A DNA stretch of 64,000 nucleotides from NCBI GenBank assembly GCA_964573725.1, contig CAZNLJ010000017.1:44226-108225 (forward strand). The letters run 5' to 3'. Under the pieces are notes generated by a model. That model saw only the letters and a program-made list of their open reading frames with translations, was not told the DNA's origin and did not search any database. A program made the position numbers and the translations under genes. This DNA comes from UBA6168 sp964573725. Lineage in GTDB: Bacteria > Bacteroidota > Bacteroidia > Chitinophagales > Saprospiraceae. Shown here in pieces: positions 17,102 through 25,889 of the stretch. Within the stretch, counting starts at the first letter, position 1, and each line of letters opens with the position of its first letter.

Positions 17102-18505
17102 TCAGGCCTCCCCTGCTTCCTGCCGGCGGACGATCTGGGCCGTCAGCTCCCCTTCCGATACCACTTTGTTGCCGACGTAGGCGGTTCCGTGCATCTGCAC
17201 CATCCCACGGCGGATCGGGGCCGTCAATTCCATTTTCAGGATCAGGGTATCCCCCGGCACGACCTTATGTTTGAACTTGACGCCGTCGATTTTTACGAAA
17301 TAGGTATCCCAGTTCCCGGCGTCACCCACCTTCGCAAGCGCCAGGATCCCCCCGGCCTGTGCCAGGGCTTCCAGCTGCAAGACCCCGGGAAAGATGGGGT
17401 TGCCGGGAAAATGGCCTTGGAAAAAAGCCTCGTTGAAGGTAATGTTCTTGATGCCCACCACGTGCGTATCGCTCAGTTCGATGATCTTGTCGACCAGGAG
17501 GAAGGGAAACCGATGGGGCAGGAATTCCGCTATTTGCACGGAGGTGAAGACCGGTTCGGCATTCGGGTCATACTTCGGGACGCCCTTGTTGCGCCGTTGT
17601 TCCTGCATTAACTTCTTCAACAGCCTTGCGAAAGCGAGGTTTGCGGCATGCCCTGGTTTCGTCGCCACGATCCTGCCCCGGATCGGTTTTCCCACCAGGG
17701 CCAGGTCACCGATCACATCCAGCAACTTATGCCGGGCAGGTTCATTGTCGAAATGCAGGGAGGTACCGTTCAGGATACCCTCCTTTTCCACCCGGATGCT
17801 CGGTTTGCGGAGTTTTTCCGCCAGCAGGTCCAGTTCCGGCTGGGTCATCAGCCGGTCCGCAATGACGATGGCATTATCCATATCCCCGCCCCGGATCAGG
17901 TTGTGTTCGAACAATTGTTCCAACTCGTGCAGGAAAACGAAGGTGCGGCTCGGGGCGATTTCCGTGGGAAAGTCCGATAGTCGCTCCAGGGTGGCGTATT
18001 GCGGACCCAGAACTTTCGAATTGAAATCTATCAGCACGGTCGCCTGGAAATCATCCGCCGGCAGGGCCATGATCTCCGTGCCTGTTTGTTCGTCGAAGTA
18101 CCGGATGGGTTCCGTGATGTCGACATATTCCCGCTCGGCATCCTGTTCGGCTATGCCGGCGGATTCCAGGAGCCGTACGAACGGCGCCGCGCTTCCATCC
18201 AGGATGGGAACTTCCGGTCCGTCGATTTCTATCAGGCAATTGTCGATGGAAAGACCGAACAATGCCGCCATCGCGTGTTCCACCGTGCTGACCTGCGCCG
18301 GACCTGCCCCCAGTGTCGTCCCTCGAAGGGTGGAGACCACCGCTGCGACATCCGCCCGCAGGCAAGGTTGGTCGACCAGGTCGATCCGCTGGAATTGGAT
18401 ACCATGGCCGACGCCGGCCGGTTTGAAGGTCAAGGTCACTTCTTTGCCTGTATGCAGCCCCACCCCTTGGATGGTGGATGCCCTGTTGATCGTTCGCTGA
18501 TTCAT
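17102..18505 (-). CDS. lpxC/fabZ: Bifunctional UDP-3-O-acyl-N-acetylglucosamine deacetylase / 3-hydroxyacyl-ACP dehydratase (LpxC-FabZ fusion)
   Basis: This 467-residue fusion is typical of Bacteroidota. The N-terminal LpxC part (about 1-300) holds the zinc-site regions VEHAMAALFGLSIDN and RHKLLDVIGDLALVG plus GPEVPILDGSAAPFV. The C-terminal FabZ part (about 320-467) holds FQGHFPGNPIFPGVLQLEALAQ, with the catalytic His and Glu of the hot-dog dehydratase. LpxC is the committed step of lipid A synthesis; FabZ draws on the same hydroxyacyl-ACP pool for fatty acids, so the fusion joins competing steps. The ATG at 18505 begins MNQRTINRAS, the usual LpxC start. It lies 63 bases after lpxD and is probably cotranscribed. 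Confidence 0.96.
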   Translation of the reverse strand: MNQRTINRASTIQGVGLHTGKEVTLTFKPAGVGHGIQFQRIDLVDQPCLRADVAAVVSTLRGTTLGAGPAQVSTVEHAMAALFGLSIDNCLIEIDGPEVPILDGSAAPFVRLLESAGIAEQDAEREYVDITEPIRYFDEQTGTEIMALPADDFQATVLIDFNSKVLGPQYATLERLSDFPTEIAPSRTFVFLHELEQLFEHNLIRGGDMDNAIVIADRLMTQPELDLLAEKLRKPSIRVEKEGILNGTSLHFDNEPARHKLLDVIGDLALVGKPIRGRIVATKPGHAANLAFARLLKKLMQEQRRNKGVPKYDPNAEPVFTSVQIAEFLPHRFPFLLVDKIIELSDTHVVGIKNITFNEAFFQGHFPGNPIFPGVLQLEALAQAGGILALAKVGDAGNWDTYFVKIDGVKFKHKVVPGDTLILKMELTAPIRRGMVQMHGTAYVGNKVVSEGELTAQIVRRQEAGEA

Positions 18506-18568
18506 ATCTCTGTTGCTGTATGGAACGGGATGTCGACCGCTTCGGGAGACAGGCATCCCCCGGCTTCG

Positions 18569-19624
18569 CTATCCCTGCTTACCCTCCTGCCTGTTTTTCC
18601 GCTGGATGGACTGGAAAAGGCGGTACCATTCCGGCAGTTTCTTGAAGACGGCATACGACCGGAGGTAATCCGAGTAGGCAATGGCCGGCGAGCCGTACAC
18701 TGCCTTGCCGGGCTCCGTGATGGGGGCGGCGACACCGCTTTGGGCTTGTACCTGGGTACCGTCCGCCACGCTGATGTGACCGACGAAGCCGGCCTGACCG
18801 CCGACCCGGCACCCCTTACCGATCTTGGTGCTGCCGGCAATGCCCGCCTGTGCCGCAATGACCGTATCCGAGCCCACCTCCACGTTGTGGGCTACCATCA
18901 CCAGGTTGTCGAGTTTGACCCCCTTCCGTAAAATGGTGCTTCCGATGCTGGCCCGGTCCACCGTGGTATTCGCACCGACCTCGACCTGGTCTTCCAGCAC
19001 CACATTCCCCAACTGGGGTGACTTGAGATAACTGCCGTCCCCTTGCTGTACATATCCGAAGCCATCCGAACCGATGACGGCGTTGGCATGCAGTATGCAG
19101 CGGTCCCCGATCACACAGGAGCGAAGTACCCGGACGCCGGGGTACAATACGCAATATTCCCCGATGACGACGTCTTTCCCGACATATACCTGCGCATGGA
19201 TTTGGGTGTGGCCTCCAATCCGGACCCCGGATTCGATGACGGCATAAGCCCCCACGGAAACACCTTCCCCCAACCGGCTGTCGGCGGACACCACGGCATG
19301 GGGCGAAATCGACCCGTCCGATCCCGCCGAGGGCTCCGAGAGGGCAGCGAAGCGTTCCATCAACAGCCGCATCGCCTCGTATACGTCCGGGACCCGGATG
19401 ACGGCATGCGCAGCCAAGGGCCCGGAGGGGTTGAAATCCTGTGGGATGAGGAGGACGGATACCGGTTTGCTGTAGGCATATGCCGCATATTTCGTATTCG
19501 CCAGGAACGTCAGCACGCCTTCACCTCCTTCCTCTATCCTGCCCGGCCTGGATACGACGGCGGCGGCGTCACCCTCCAGCAGACCTCCCGTCAAGCGGGC
19601 TATGTCGTTGGCTGCAATTTGCAT
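18569..19624 (-). CDS. lpxD: UDP-3-O-acylglucosamine N-acyltransferase (LpxD)
   Basis: This 351-residue enzyme adds the second acyl chain, to the amine, in lipid A synthesis. The N-terminal uridine-binding domain reads IAANDIARLTGGLLEG and VLTFLANTKY. It is followed by hexapeptide repeats and the catalytic histidine in LVMVAHNVEVGSDT. GSDGFGYVQ, a LpxD hallmark, lies in the middle. It is the first gene of the minus-strand set lpxD, lpxC/fabZ, lpxA. A -7 promoter element ends only six bases before its ATG, suggesting a very short or absent leader (see the site at 19630-19637). Confidence 0.96.
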   Translation of the reverse strand: MQIAANDIARLTGGLLEGDAAAVVSRPGRIEEGGEGVLTFLANTKYAAYAYSKPVSVLLIPQDFNPSGPLAAHAVIRVPDVYEAMRLLMERFAALSEPSAGSDGSISPHAVVSADSRLGEGVSVGAYAVIESGVRIGGHTQIHAQVYVGKDVVIGEYCVLYPGVRVLRSCVIGDRCILHANAVIGSDGFGYVQQGDGSYLKSPQLGNVVLEDQVEVGANTTVDRASIGSTILRKGVKLDNLVMVAHNVEVGSDTVIAAQAGIAGSTKIGKGCRVGGQAGFVGHISVADGTQVQAQSGVAAPITEPGKAVYGSPAIAYSDYLRSYAVFKKLPEWYRLFQSIQRKNRQEGKQG

Positions 19625-19629
19625 ACTGG

Positions 19630-19637
19630 CAAAGATA
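19630..19637 (-). promoter_or_regulatory. -7 element directly before lpxD
   Basis: On the minus strand this reads TATCTTTG, an exact TAnnTTTG. A TTG lies 16 bases upstream, slightly short of the usual spacing. Transcription would begin at about the first base of the lpxD ATG (19624), giving a leaderless or nearly leaderless mRNA. Confidence 0.5.
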
Positions 19638-19800
19638 GTGGGTGCACCGACTACAACATATCCCGGTATTAGATTTTTGGCTTATCTGCCTGATATTTGT
19701 TTTTTTTGCATCGAATCGACCAGACGGACCCGGAACCGGCGTCCTTACCACCGTCGGATGCCATGACGGCGGACGGTGGGCTGGTACAACCCGCTCATGT

Positions 19801-20676
19801 ATGGATCTTATTCGGATCGGCATTCCTTCCGACCCCCTGTTGGCCGCGGTGGCGGAAGGCGTGCTCGATGAATTGCGCAGCGTGATATCGGCGGTGGAAC
19901 GGGTCGACCTCCCGCCTGTTCCACCGACGGCCCGGCAGGCCGGCTGGGACGCCGCCTGCCGGGATGCCTTGGCCCTCGGCATGGTTGACGTTTGTCTCCG
20001 GCGGCTGGAAAGTCTTCCGGTTCCCGTCGGGGCAGGTTGGTGCATCGCCGCCTTGTCCGAGCGCACCCCGCCGGGCTTTTCCTTGCTTGTGGACCGGGAG
20101 GCTGCAGATCCGCAAGCACCGTTCCACCTTCCGGCAAAGTCCGGGGTATATGCCGAGCACCCGACGGTGGCCGCGCAGCTGACGCACCTGCATCCGACCA
20201 TCCGGGTGAGCGGAACCGGACCGGTCGACCGGCCGTTGCCGGCACTTGCCACGCCGGGTGTGCATGCCCTCCTCCTGGACAACCGGCACCTGACGGGTCC
20301 GGCGGAAATTCCCGAATCCTTCATTCAAATCCGTTTCCATCCCCGGGAAATCGTACCCTTGCCCGGACAAGGGACCCTGGCCTGGCTTTGTCGTCCGCAG
20401 GACCTGCCCGTCCGGTCCTTGCTCGCCAGAATCCACCGGCCGGCGGTGGCCCGCGTCACCAACATAGAACGGCGGACCGTTCAATTGCTGGGTACCCCGC
20501 CCGATACCGCCCCTTGTGTTTTTTGCACCCAGGATGCGGAGGGACACTATCACGCCCATGCGGCGCATCGGCCGGGCGACGCCCGGCCGGTGGTTCTTGC
20601 GCGCCGCTCCCAATCGACCAGTGCCGGACTCTCGGAAGCATTGGCCGGGCAGTTGGCACCATCCGCCGCCGGCTGA
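19801..20676 (+). CDS. Divergent hydroxymethylbilane synthase (HemC)-like protein lacking the catalytic residues
   Basis: This 291-residue protein aligns by eye with HemC over its whole length. LIRIGIPSDPLLAAVAEGVL matches the N-terminal strand. GQGTLAWLCR at 189-198 matches the GQGALAIECR signature, followed by LLARIHRPAVARVTNIERR. The residues that make HemC an enzyme are missing. The HSMKD loop is RRLES (67-71), so the catalytic Asp and Lys are lost. The S-S-L-R-R substrate-binding stretch is replaced by Y-A-E-H-P-T-V. The GGC that carries the dipyrromethane cofactor is replaced by GTPPDTAP, with a Cys at 239 and 242 only. It is probably not a porphobilinogen deaminase. The frame is intact, so it may be a retained binding protein. 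It stands upstream of an FAD/4Fe-4S gene pair. Confidence 0.72.
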   Translation: MDLIRIGIPSDPLLAAVAEGVLDELRSVISAVERVDLPPVPPTARQAGWDAACRDALALGMVDVCLRRLESLPVPVGAGWCIAALSERTPPGFSLLVDREAADPQAPFHLPAKSGVYAEHPTVAAQLTHLHPTIRVSGTGPVDRPLPALATPGVHALLLDNRHLTGPAEIPESFIQIRFHPREIVPLPGQGTLAWLCRPQDLPVRSLLARIHRPAVARVTNIERRTVQLLGTPPDTAPCVFCTQDAEGHYHAHAAHRPGDARPVVLARRSQSTSAGLSEALAGQLAPSAAG

Positions 20677-20827
20677 CCCGGCATCCGGCGTCCTGTCCGC
20701 ATGGGGGCCGGCCATCTGCGGACATGAAACCGACCCGGTCCCCTTAAAATAGGTAACTGCCGGCGGTTTTAAAGACAGTCCACTTTCTTTGCCCGCTTTT
20801 TAAGTAAATTGTAGCTCAATCATCATT

Positions 20828-22231
20828 ATGGCTCATATCGTCATCCTGGGCAACGGCATTGCCGGCATCACCGCCGCCCGGACCATCCGGAAGCACAGTG
20901 ACCACCGCATCACCGTGGTATCCGGCGAATCCGACCACTTTTTCTCGCGAACCGCCCTGATGTATGTGTTCATGGGGCATATGCGATTTGAAGACACCAA
21001 ACCTTACGAGGATTGGTTTTGGGAAAAAAACAGGATCGAGCTGGTAAAGGCTTGGGTGGAGACCGTGGATGTCGCTGCCCGGGCACTTGTGTTCCAGGAC
21101 GGCCGATCGCTTCCGTTCGACCTGCTCCTGCTTGCCACCGGCAGCGTCTCGAAATCAGCCGGTTGGCCCGGCGAACACCTGGACGGGGTCCAGGGTTTCT
21201 ATACCCTCCAGGACCTGGAGGCACTCGCCTTCTTCTCAAAAGGAGTCGACCGAGCGGTGGTGGTGGGTGGCGGGCTCATCGGCGTGGAAATGGCGGAGAT
21301 GCTTTTGTCCCGGAACATCCCGGTCACCTATCTGGTCCGGGAAAAACAGTTCTACGACCAGGTCCTGCCGGCGGAGGAGGCCGCCCTGGTCACCCGTCAC
21401 ATCGCCCGGCATGGCGTGGACCTTCGCATGGAGACGGAACTTAAGGAAATCTGGGGCGACAAGCGCAGCGGCCGGGCAAAAATGGCGGTCACCAGCACCG
21501 GTGACAAGATTCCATGCGGATTCGTCGGCCTGACCATCGGTGTCCGGCCCAACATCGATTTCCTGCACTTCAACAAAATCGACCTGGACCAGGGAATCCT
21601 CGTCGATTCCTATCTGGAAAGCAATGTCCCGGGTATCTTCGCAGCCGGCGATTGTGCGCAGCTCCGGACCTCGGTACCCGGCCGCAAGCCGACGGAACCT
21701 TTATGGTACACGGCGCGCAGGATGGGAGCGGTCGCCGCAAACAATCTGCTGCAAGCGGCGGACAAGACCGGCCCGCGTGAGAAAATCCCTTACGACCCCG
21801 GCATTTGGTTCAATTCCGCCAAATTTTTCGACCTCGAATACCAGGTTTATGGTGACATCCCCGTTTCCGATACTGCGCATAGCCGCTCCCTGTTTTGGCA
21901 ACATCCGACCAAACCCCTCAGCATCCGGATCTGCTGGAACCCGTCGACCGGGGCCGTCACCGGTTTCAACCTGATGGGCATCCGCTACCGCCAGGAAGTC
22001 TGCGAGCATTGGATACGAAACGCCACCCCGCTTACTTCCGTATTGGAAAACCTCAAACTGGCGAATTTCGACCCGGAATTCTCCCGACAGTACGAGCCGA
22101 TGCTGTGGCAACGCTACCAGGAAATGACCGGGGAAACAATCCGGCCGGTCGGCCGCCGGCGTCTCTCCCAGGTTCTCCGTTTGCTGAAACCGGCCACCCG
22201 GCAGACGCCGCCCAATTCCAACCAAGCCTGA
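20828..22231 (+). CDS. NAD(P)/FAD-dependent oxidoreductase (pyridine nucleotide-disulfide type)
   Basis: This 467-residue flavoprotein has two Rossmann motifs: GNGIAGITAARTI at about 8-20 for FAD, and AVVVGGGLIGVEMAEML at about 141-157 for NAD(P)H. It also has GIFAAGDCA, the second FAD contact. No CxxxxC redox disulfide is seen, so it is closer to ferredoxin/rubredoxin or nitrite-reductase-type reductases than to disulfide reductases. An extra C-terminal region (about 330-467) includes SIRICWNPSTGAVTGFNLMG. It lies 31 bases before a membrane 4Fe-4S protein on the same strand; the two very likely form an electron-transfer pair taking electrons from NAD(P)H to the membrane (inference). Confidence 0.87.
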   Translation: MAHIVILGNGIAGITAARTIRKHSDHRITVVSGESDHFFSRTALMYVFMGHMRFEDTKPYEDWFWEKNRIELVKAWVETVDVAARALVFQDGRSLPFDLLLLATGSVSKSAGWPGEHLDGVQGFYTLQDLEALAFFSKGVDRAVVVGGGLIGVEMAEMLLSRNIPVTYLVREKQFYDQVLPAEEAALVTRHIARHGVDLRMETELKEIWGDKRSGRAKMAVTSTGDKIPCGFVGLTIGVRPNIDFLHFNKIDLDQGILVDSYLESNVPGIFAAGDCAQLRTSVPGRKPTEPLWYTARRMGAVAANNLLQAADKTGPREKIPYDPGIWFNSAKFFDLEYQVYGDIPVSDTAHSRSLFWQHPTKPLSIRICWNPSTGAVTGFNLMGIRYRQEVCEHWIRNATPLTSVLENLKLANFDPEFSRQYEPMLWQRYQEMTGETIRPVGRRRLSQVLRLLKPATRQTPPNSNQA

Positions 22232-22262
22232 TCAGCCGCCACCGCTAAACCCATTTGATCGT

Positions 22263-24023
22263 ATGACCAAGCCGCTCGGAAATATCATCCTCCTGCTCGC
22301 ATGCGCCCTTTTCTCCATCCTCCCGCTGCTGGAGGAGTACCGCCTGCCGGCCGATGCCGCCTCGGCCATTGACAATCCCGCTCACCGGGCGGCCGTGGAT
22401 GCCGCACTCGCCGAGGCCGGTCTGCCGGGAAAAACATTTTCCAACGCCTTTTCATTCAATTGGCAATTGGGGCGGGCGGTCCGCCAAGCCAGGTTTGCCC
22501 TGGATAGTCGCTGGCAAACCGACCGACCGACCGATGCCGACGAGTGGGTCTTCCGGATGAACCCGACCCAGGTCAAGGCGTATACCTTGCAAATGGCATT
22601 GCGTTCCGGAGCCGGCCGCGTCTCCGCCTACCCATGGGCCTTCTTCCTGGCCACCGTCGGCCTGGGATTGTTCGGCGGTCTCCTCCGGACCATTCCGGAT
22701 TTCCGACGCTTGCCCGGTATCCGGAACAACCACCTGAGCCGACGCTCCCTGACCCGCGGTATCCGGCCCGGCTGGATTCCTGCACTCCTCGCCCTGACGG
22801 TGATGTCCCTGCTCGGTTACGGATTCTTCCAGCTGAACGGAGATGCACTATGGCCGGTCCTTACCGGCGTCTCCCTCCTCGCCCTCTTTTGGTTTATCCG
22901 CAAGCAGTCACCCGGCAGGAAACAGGCCGGCAAGACCCTGGAACCGGCGAAGAACGGTTGGCTCGGCATCTCGCTGGCCGTATACCTGATCCTTTTCTAT
23001 GTGGTATTGTACTGGCTTCCGCAATATACCGTCACCTGGGTCGCCCTGGTGACGCCCCTGCGCAGGCTGCTTACCGGACAGGAGGCGTCCCAGTGGTTCC
23101 TGTACGGATTGCTCTACACCGTGGCCGTCCTGGTCATGGGGGTACGGATGCTGGCCCGCTACCGCCACAACCGGTATCAGGTCTTGCGGACCATTTCCGT
23201 CATCTTTTTCCAGATCGGCTTCGCCTTCCTGTTGCCGGAAATCCTCGTCCGCCTGCAGCAACCGTATTTCGACTTCAAGAATATCTGGCCGCTGGACTAT
23301 ACCTTTTTCTTCGATTGGAACCTGCAGCAACGCTTGGCCAGCGGCTCACTGGGTATTTTCATGCTGGTCTGGGGCTGTTTGTTGTCTGCCGTCGCCGTGC
23401 CTGTACTGACATACTTGTACGGTAAGCGGTGGTACTGCTCCTGGGTCTGCGGCTGCGGCGGATTGGCGGAGACGATGGGGGATCCCTTCCGGCACCTTTC
23501 CGACAAGTCCCTCCGGGCCTGGCAACTGGAACGGTGGATGATCCATGCCGTGCTGGTGTTCGCCGTGGTGATGACGGCAGCGGTCCTTTACACTTACTTC
23601 ACAGGGTCGGACCAGGTCCTGTTCATCCACAGTTACTCCATTCGCGCCTGGTACGGGTTCCTGGTCGGCTCCGCTTTCGCCGGGGTCGTCGGTACCGGTT
23701 TCTACCCCCTGATGGGGAACCGGGTCTGGTGCCGTTTCGGCTGCCCGCTCGCAGCCTACATGGGTTTGGTCCAGCGCTTCCGCAGCCGATTCCGGATTAC
23801 CGTAAACGGCGGGCAATGCATTAGCTGCGGCAACTGTTCCACCTTTTGCGAGATGGGTATCGATGTGCGCCACTATGCCCAACGGGGGCAGGATGTCGTC
23901 CGTGCATCCTGCGTGGGTTGCGGCATCTGTGCCTCCGTCTGTCCCAGGGGGGTCCTCCGACTGGAAAATGCGGAATTCGACCTGCTGTCCCGGGCCGCTT
24001 CGGAACGGACGAAGCTGTTGTAG
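22263..24023 (+). CDS. Membrane 4Fe-4S ferredoxin-like protein (NapH/NosR/CcoG-like)
   Basis: This 586-residue protein has an N-terminal signal-anchor (PLGNIILLLACALFSILPLL) and a periplasmic-looking segment to about residue 120. Several membrane helices follow, with the NapH-type cysteine turns RWYCSWVCGCGG and RVWCRFGCPLAAYM. The C-terminus has two full 4Fe-4S motifs, CISCGNCSTFC and CVGCGICASVCPRG. Proteins of this type relay electrons from the quinone pool or a flavoprotein across or into the membrane, or help metal-enzyme assembly. The FAD oxidoreductase directly upstream is the likely donor. No terminal reductase (nitrous oxide, nitrate) lies nearby, so the acceptor is unknown. Confidence 0.85.
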   Translation: MTKPLGNIILLLACALFSILPLLEEYRLPADAASAIDNPAHRAAVDAALAEAGLPGKTFSNAFSFNWQLGRAVRQARFALDSRWQTDRPTDADEWVFRMNPTQVKAYTLQMALRSGAGRVSAYPWAFFLATVGLGLFGGLLRTIPDFRRLPGIRNNHLSRRSLTRGIRPGWIPALLALTVMSLLGYGFFQLNGDALWPVLTGVSLLALFWFIRKQSPGRKQAGKTLEPAKNGWLGISLAVYLILFYVVLYWLPQYTVTWVALVTPLRRLLTGQEASQWFLYGLLYTVAVLVMGVRMLARYRHNRYQVLRTISVIFFQIGFAFLLPEILVRLQQPYFDFKNIWPLDYTFFFDWNLQQRLASGSLGIFMLVWGCLLSAVAVPVLTYLYGKRWYCSWVCGCGGLAETMGDPFRHLSDKSLRAWQLERWMIHAVLVFAVVMTAAVLYTYFTGSDQVLFIHSYSIRAWYGFLVGSAFAGVVGTGFYPLMGNRVWCRFGCPLAAYMGLVQRFRSRFRITVNGGQCISCGNCSTFCEMGIDVRHYAQRGQDVVRASCVGCGICASVCPRGVLRLENAEFDLLSRAASERTKLL

Positions 24024-24108
24024 TACCGGAGGACGTCCTCCCTTGCGGTCCCTGTGGAACCTCGCGCCGTAGCGGACCGGAGCCGGACACCCCGGTTTTT
24101 GACACTCG

Positions 24109-24141
24109 TTTGTTGGAACCGATAAAAATGAATTACATTTG
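24109..24141 (+). promoter_or_regulatory. Bacteroidota-type promoter with a long leader before the CNNM/CorC gene
   Basis: TTTG at 24109-24112 and TACATTTG at 24134-24141 match both elements exactly with a 21-base spacer. Transcription would start near 24148, leaving about 368 untranslated bases before the ATG at 24516. Confidence 0.6.
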
Positions 24142-24515
24142 CGGAAGGACTGCGGTTTATTTCCTTTCCTCGGGCAAGGCCGGCAAACACCCGACGGATG
24201 GTTCGCCCCGACCCGTTTCATCCGGGCCTGCCAAAGGCGCGGGAAATGCCCGCTGGCAGCGCTTCCCGACAACCGGCCGCCGCCCGGCCGTCGCATCCGC
24301 ACATTCGCAGGCTAATCGCCCGGTAACCAGGCAAAAACGGTAATTCCGTCCATGCGGGAAGCCGGGTCAGAGGGTGGCGACAAGTGCCTCCATGAGACCA
24401 TGCCCTTGGCATATCGGGCGCGTCAGGTCTCAGTCGGGCACGCCGCTCGTCCGGCGGCAGGTTGGTCGCAGCGTCGACCGAATAAAGCCCGCAGCCCGCT
24501 ATTTCACCATTTTTC
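24142..24515 (+). other. Long GC-rich leader or unrecognised RNA upstream of the CNNM/CorC gene
   Basis: No frame here resembles a protein. The region holds several short self-complementary segments and would be transcribed from the promoter at 24109-24141. I compared it mentally with RNase P, SRP, tmRNA and cobalamin riboswitch cores and saw no match. It may simply be a long 5' leader; a magnesium-responsive leader would fit the downstream gene but no known motif is visible. Confidence 0.35.
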
Positions 24516-25835
24516 ATGGTTACCGACATATTCATCACCATCCTCCTCGTATTCCTGAACGGATTCTTCGTCGCAGCGGAATTCGCCATCGTCAAGGTCC
24601 GGCTCTCCCAAATCCAGGTACGCTCCGAAACCAGCATGACCGCCCGGTGGTCGGAAAACATCGTGGAAAACCTGGATGCCTATCTCGCCGCCACCCAATT
24701 GGGCATAACCTTGTCCAGCCTCGGGCTCGGCTGGGTAGGCGAACCGATCGTGGCGAAGTTCATCCTCAATGCGATGGAGGCGTTCCATTGGGAACTGGAT
24801 CCCGAAACGGCCCATTCCGTCGCCCTCCCCATCGCCTTCGCCACCATTACCGTGCTGCATATCGTGTTCGGCGAACTGGCCCCCAAGTCCCTCGCTATCC
24901 GGCATCCGATGAACACAACCCTGGCGGTCGCCTTTCCCCTCCGGATTTTCCACCTTGTCTTCCGCCCGTTCATCTGGATGCTCAACGGATTTGCCAACTT
25001 CCTGCTCCGTACCATCGGCCTGGAACCGGTCCCCCATGAAGGGATCCACTCGGAAGAGGAGTTGAAACTCATCATCGCCGAAAGTGCGGAAGGCGGCGCC
25101 ATCGAGGCTTCCGAACGCGAACTGATCCAAAATGTATTCGATTTCGACAACCGCTTCGTCTGGCAGATCCTCCGGCCCCGCAACCACATCGCCGCCATCG
25201 AGGTGGACACCCCTATCGATGCCGCCATCGAATACTCCATCCAGGAAGGTTACTCCCGCTTCCCCGTTTACCGGGACAGCATCGACAACATCATCGGATT
25301 TGTCCATACCAAGGACCTGTTGTCCTTGTCCAGGCGACAAGACGGCGGCAACCTGCAGGACCTCATCCGTCCGGTACTCCATGTGTCCTCCAATAAGAAG
25401 GTCATCCAGTTGCTCCGCCAATTTCAAAAGGAACATACCCAACTGGCGGTCGTCATCAACGAGTTCGGCGGGACGGTCGGCATCGTGACCCTGGAGGATA
25501 TCATCGAGGAACTGGTCGGGGAAATCCAGGACGAATACGACTCGGAAGCCCCTATTGTGGAGGTGCTTGAAAATGATACGTACCGCATCCAGGCACAGAA
25601 TCCGATCGATGACATCAATGAACACCTGCCGGAACCCCTTCCGGAAAGCGAGGAATACCACACGCTTTCCGGTCTTGTCCTGCAAATTGCCGAACAGATC
25701 CCTTCGGAAGGGGAAGTGCTCAAAGTGGACAACTACGAACTGAAGATCGTCAAGATGCTGCAGACCAGCCCGGAGGTGGTGGAAGCCGTCTACTTGCCCA
25801 ACCACAAACCGACGGATTCCGCCACCGCGGATTGA
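24516..25835 (+). CDS. CNNM/CorC (HlyC/TlyC) family transporter-like protein
   Basis: This 439-residue protein has three parts. The DUF21 (CNNM) membrane domain, about 1-185, includes FLNGFFVAAEFAIVKVR and the conserved GELAPKSLAI. Two CBS domains follow (IAAIEVDTPIDAAIEYS through VINEFGGTVGIVTLEDIIEEL). The C-terminal CorC_HlyC domain (about 350-430) includes LSGLVLQIAEQIPSEG. Relatives act in magnesium or cobalt efflux and homeostasis; CBS domains bind adenine nucleotides. The names hemolysin C/TlyC are historical. It is convergent with the membrane protein to the right. A long leader precedes it. Confidence 0.92.
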   Translation: MVTDIFITILLVFLNGFFVAAEFAIVKVRLSQIQVRSETSMTARWSENIVENLDAYLAATQLGITLSSLGLGWVGEPIVAKFILNAMEAFHWELDPETAHSVALPIAFATITVLHIVFGELAPKSLAIRHPMNTTLAVAFPLRIFHLVFRPFIWMLNGFANFLLRTIGLEPVPHEGIHSEEELKLIIAESAEGGAIEASERELIQNVFDFDNRFVWQILRPRNHIAAIEVDTPIDAAIEYSIQEGYSRFPVYRDSIDNIIGFVHTKDLLSLSRRQDGGNLQDLIRPVLHVSSNKKVIQLLRQFQKEHTQLAVVINEFGGTVGIVTLEDIIEELVGEIQDEYDSEAPIVEVLENDTYRIQAQNPIDDINEHLPEPLPESEEYHTLSGLVLQIAEQIPSEGEVLKVDNYELKIVKMLQTSPEVVEAVYLPNHKPTDSATAD

Positions 25836-25889
25836 GCCTCCCCCGTATCGGAAGATCTCGCGGCGCCCCGCCTGCACCGCACGGATATC

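Noticed and set aside
15782..18505. CRISPR or tandem repeats suggested by recurring hexapeptide codons in lpxA and lpxD
   Set aside because: The repetition comes from the left-handed beta-helix coding pattern, not from DNA repeats with spacers.
24128..24343. Small plus-strand open frame starting near 24128
   Set aside because: It overlaps the predicted transcription start, is rich in Pro, Arg and Ala, and has no signal, domain or family similarity.
24142..24515. Possible cobalamin or other known riboswitch before the CNNM/CorC gene
   Set aside because: A GCGGGAAGCCGGGT-like string looked like part of a B12 core, but the surrounding conserved blocks are absent, so no known class is claimed.
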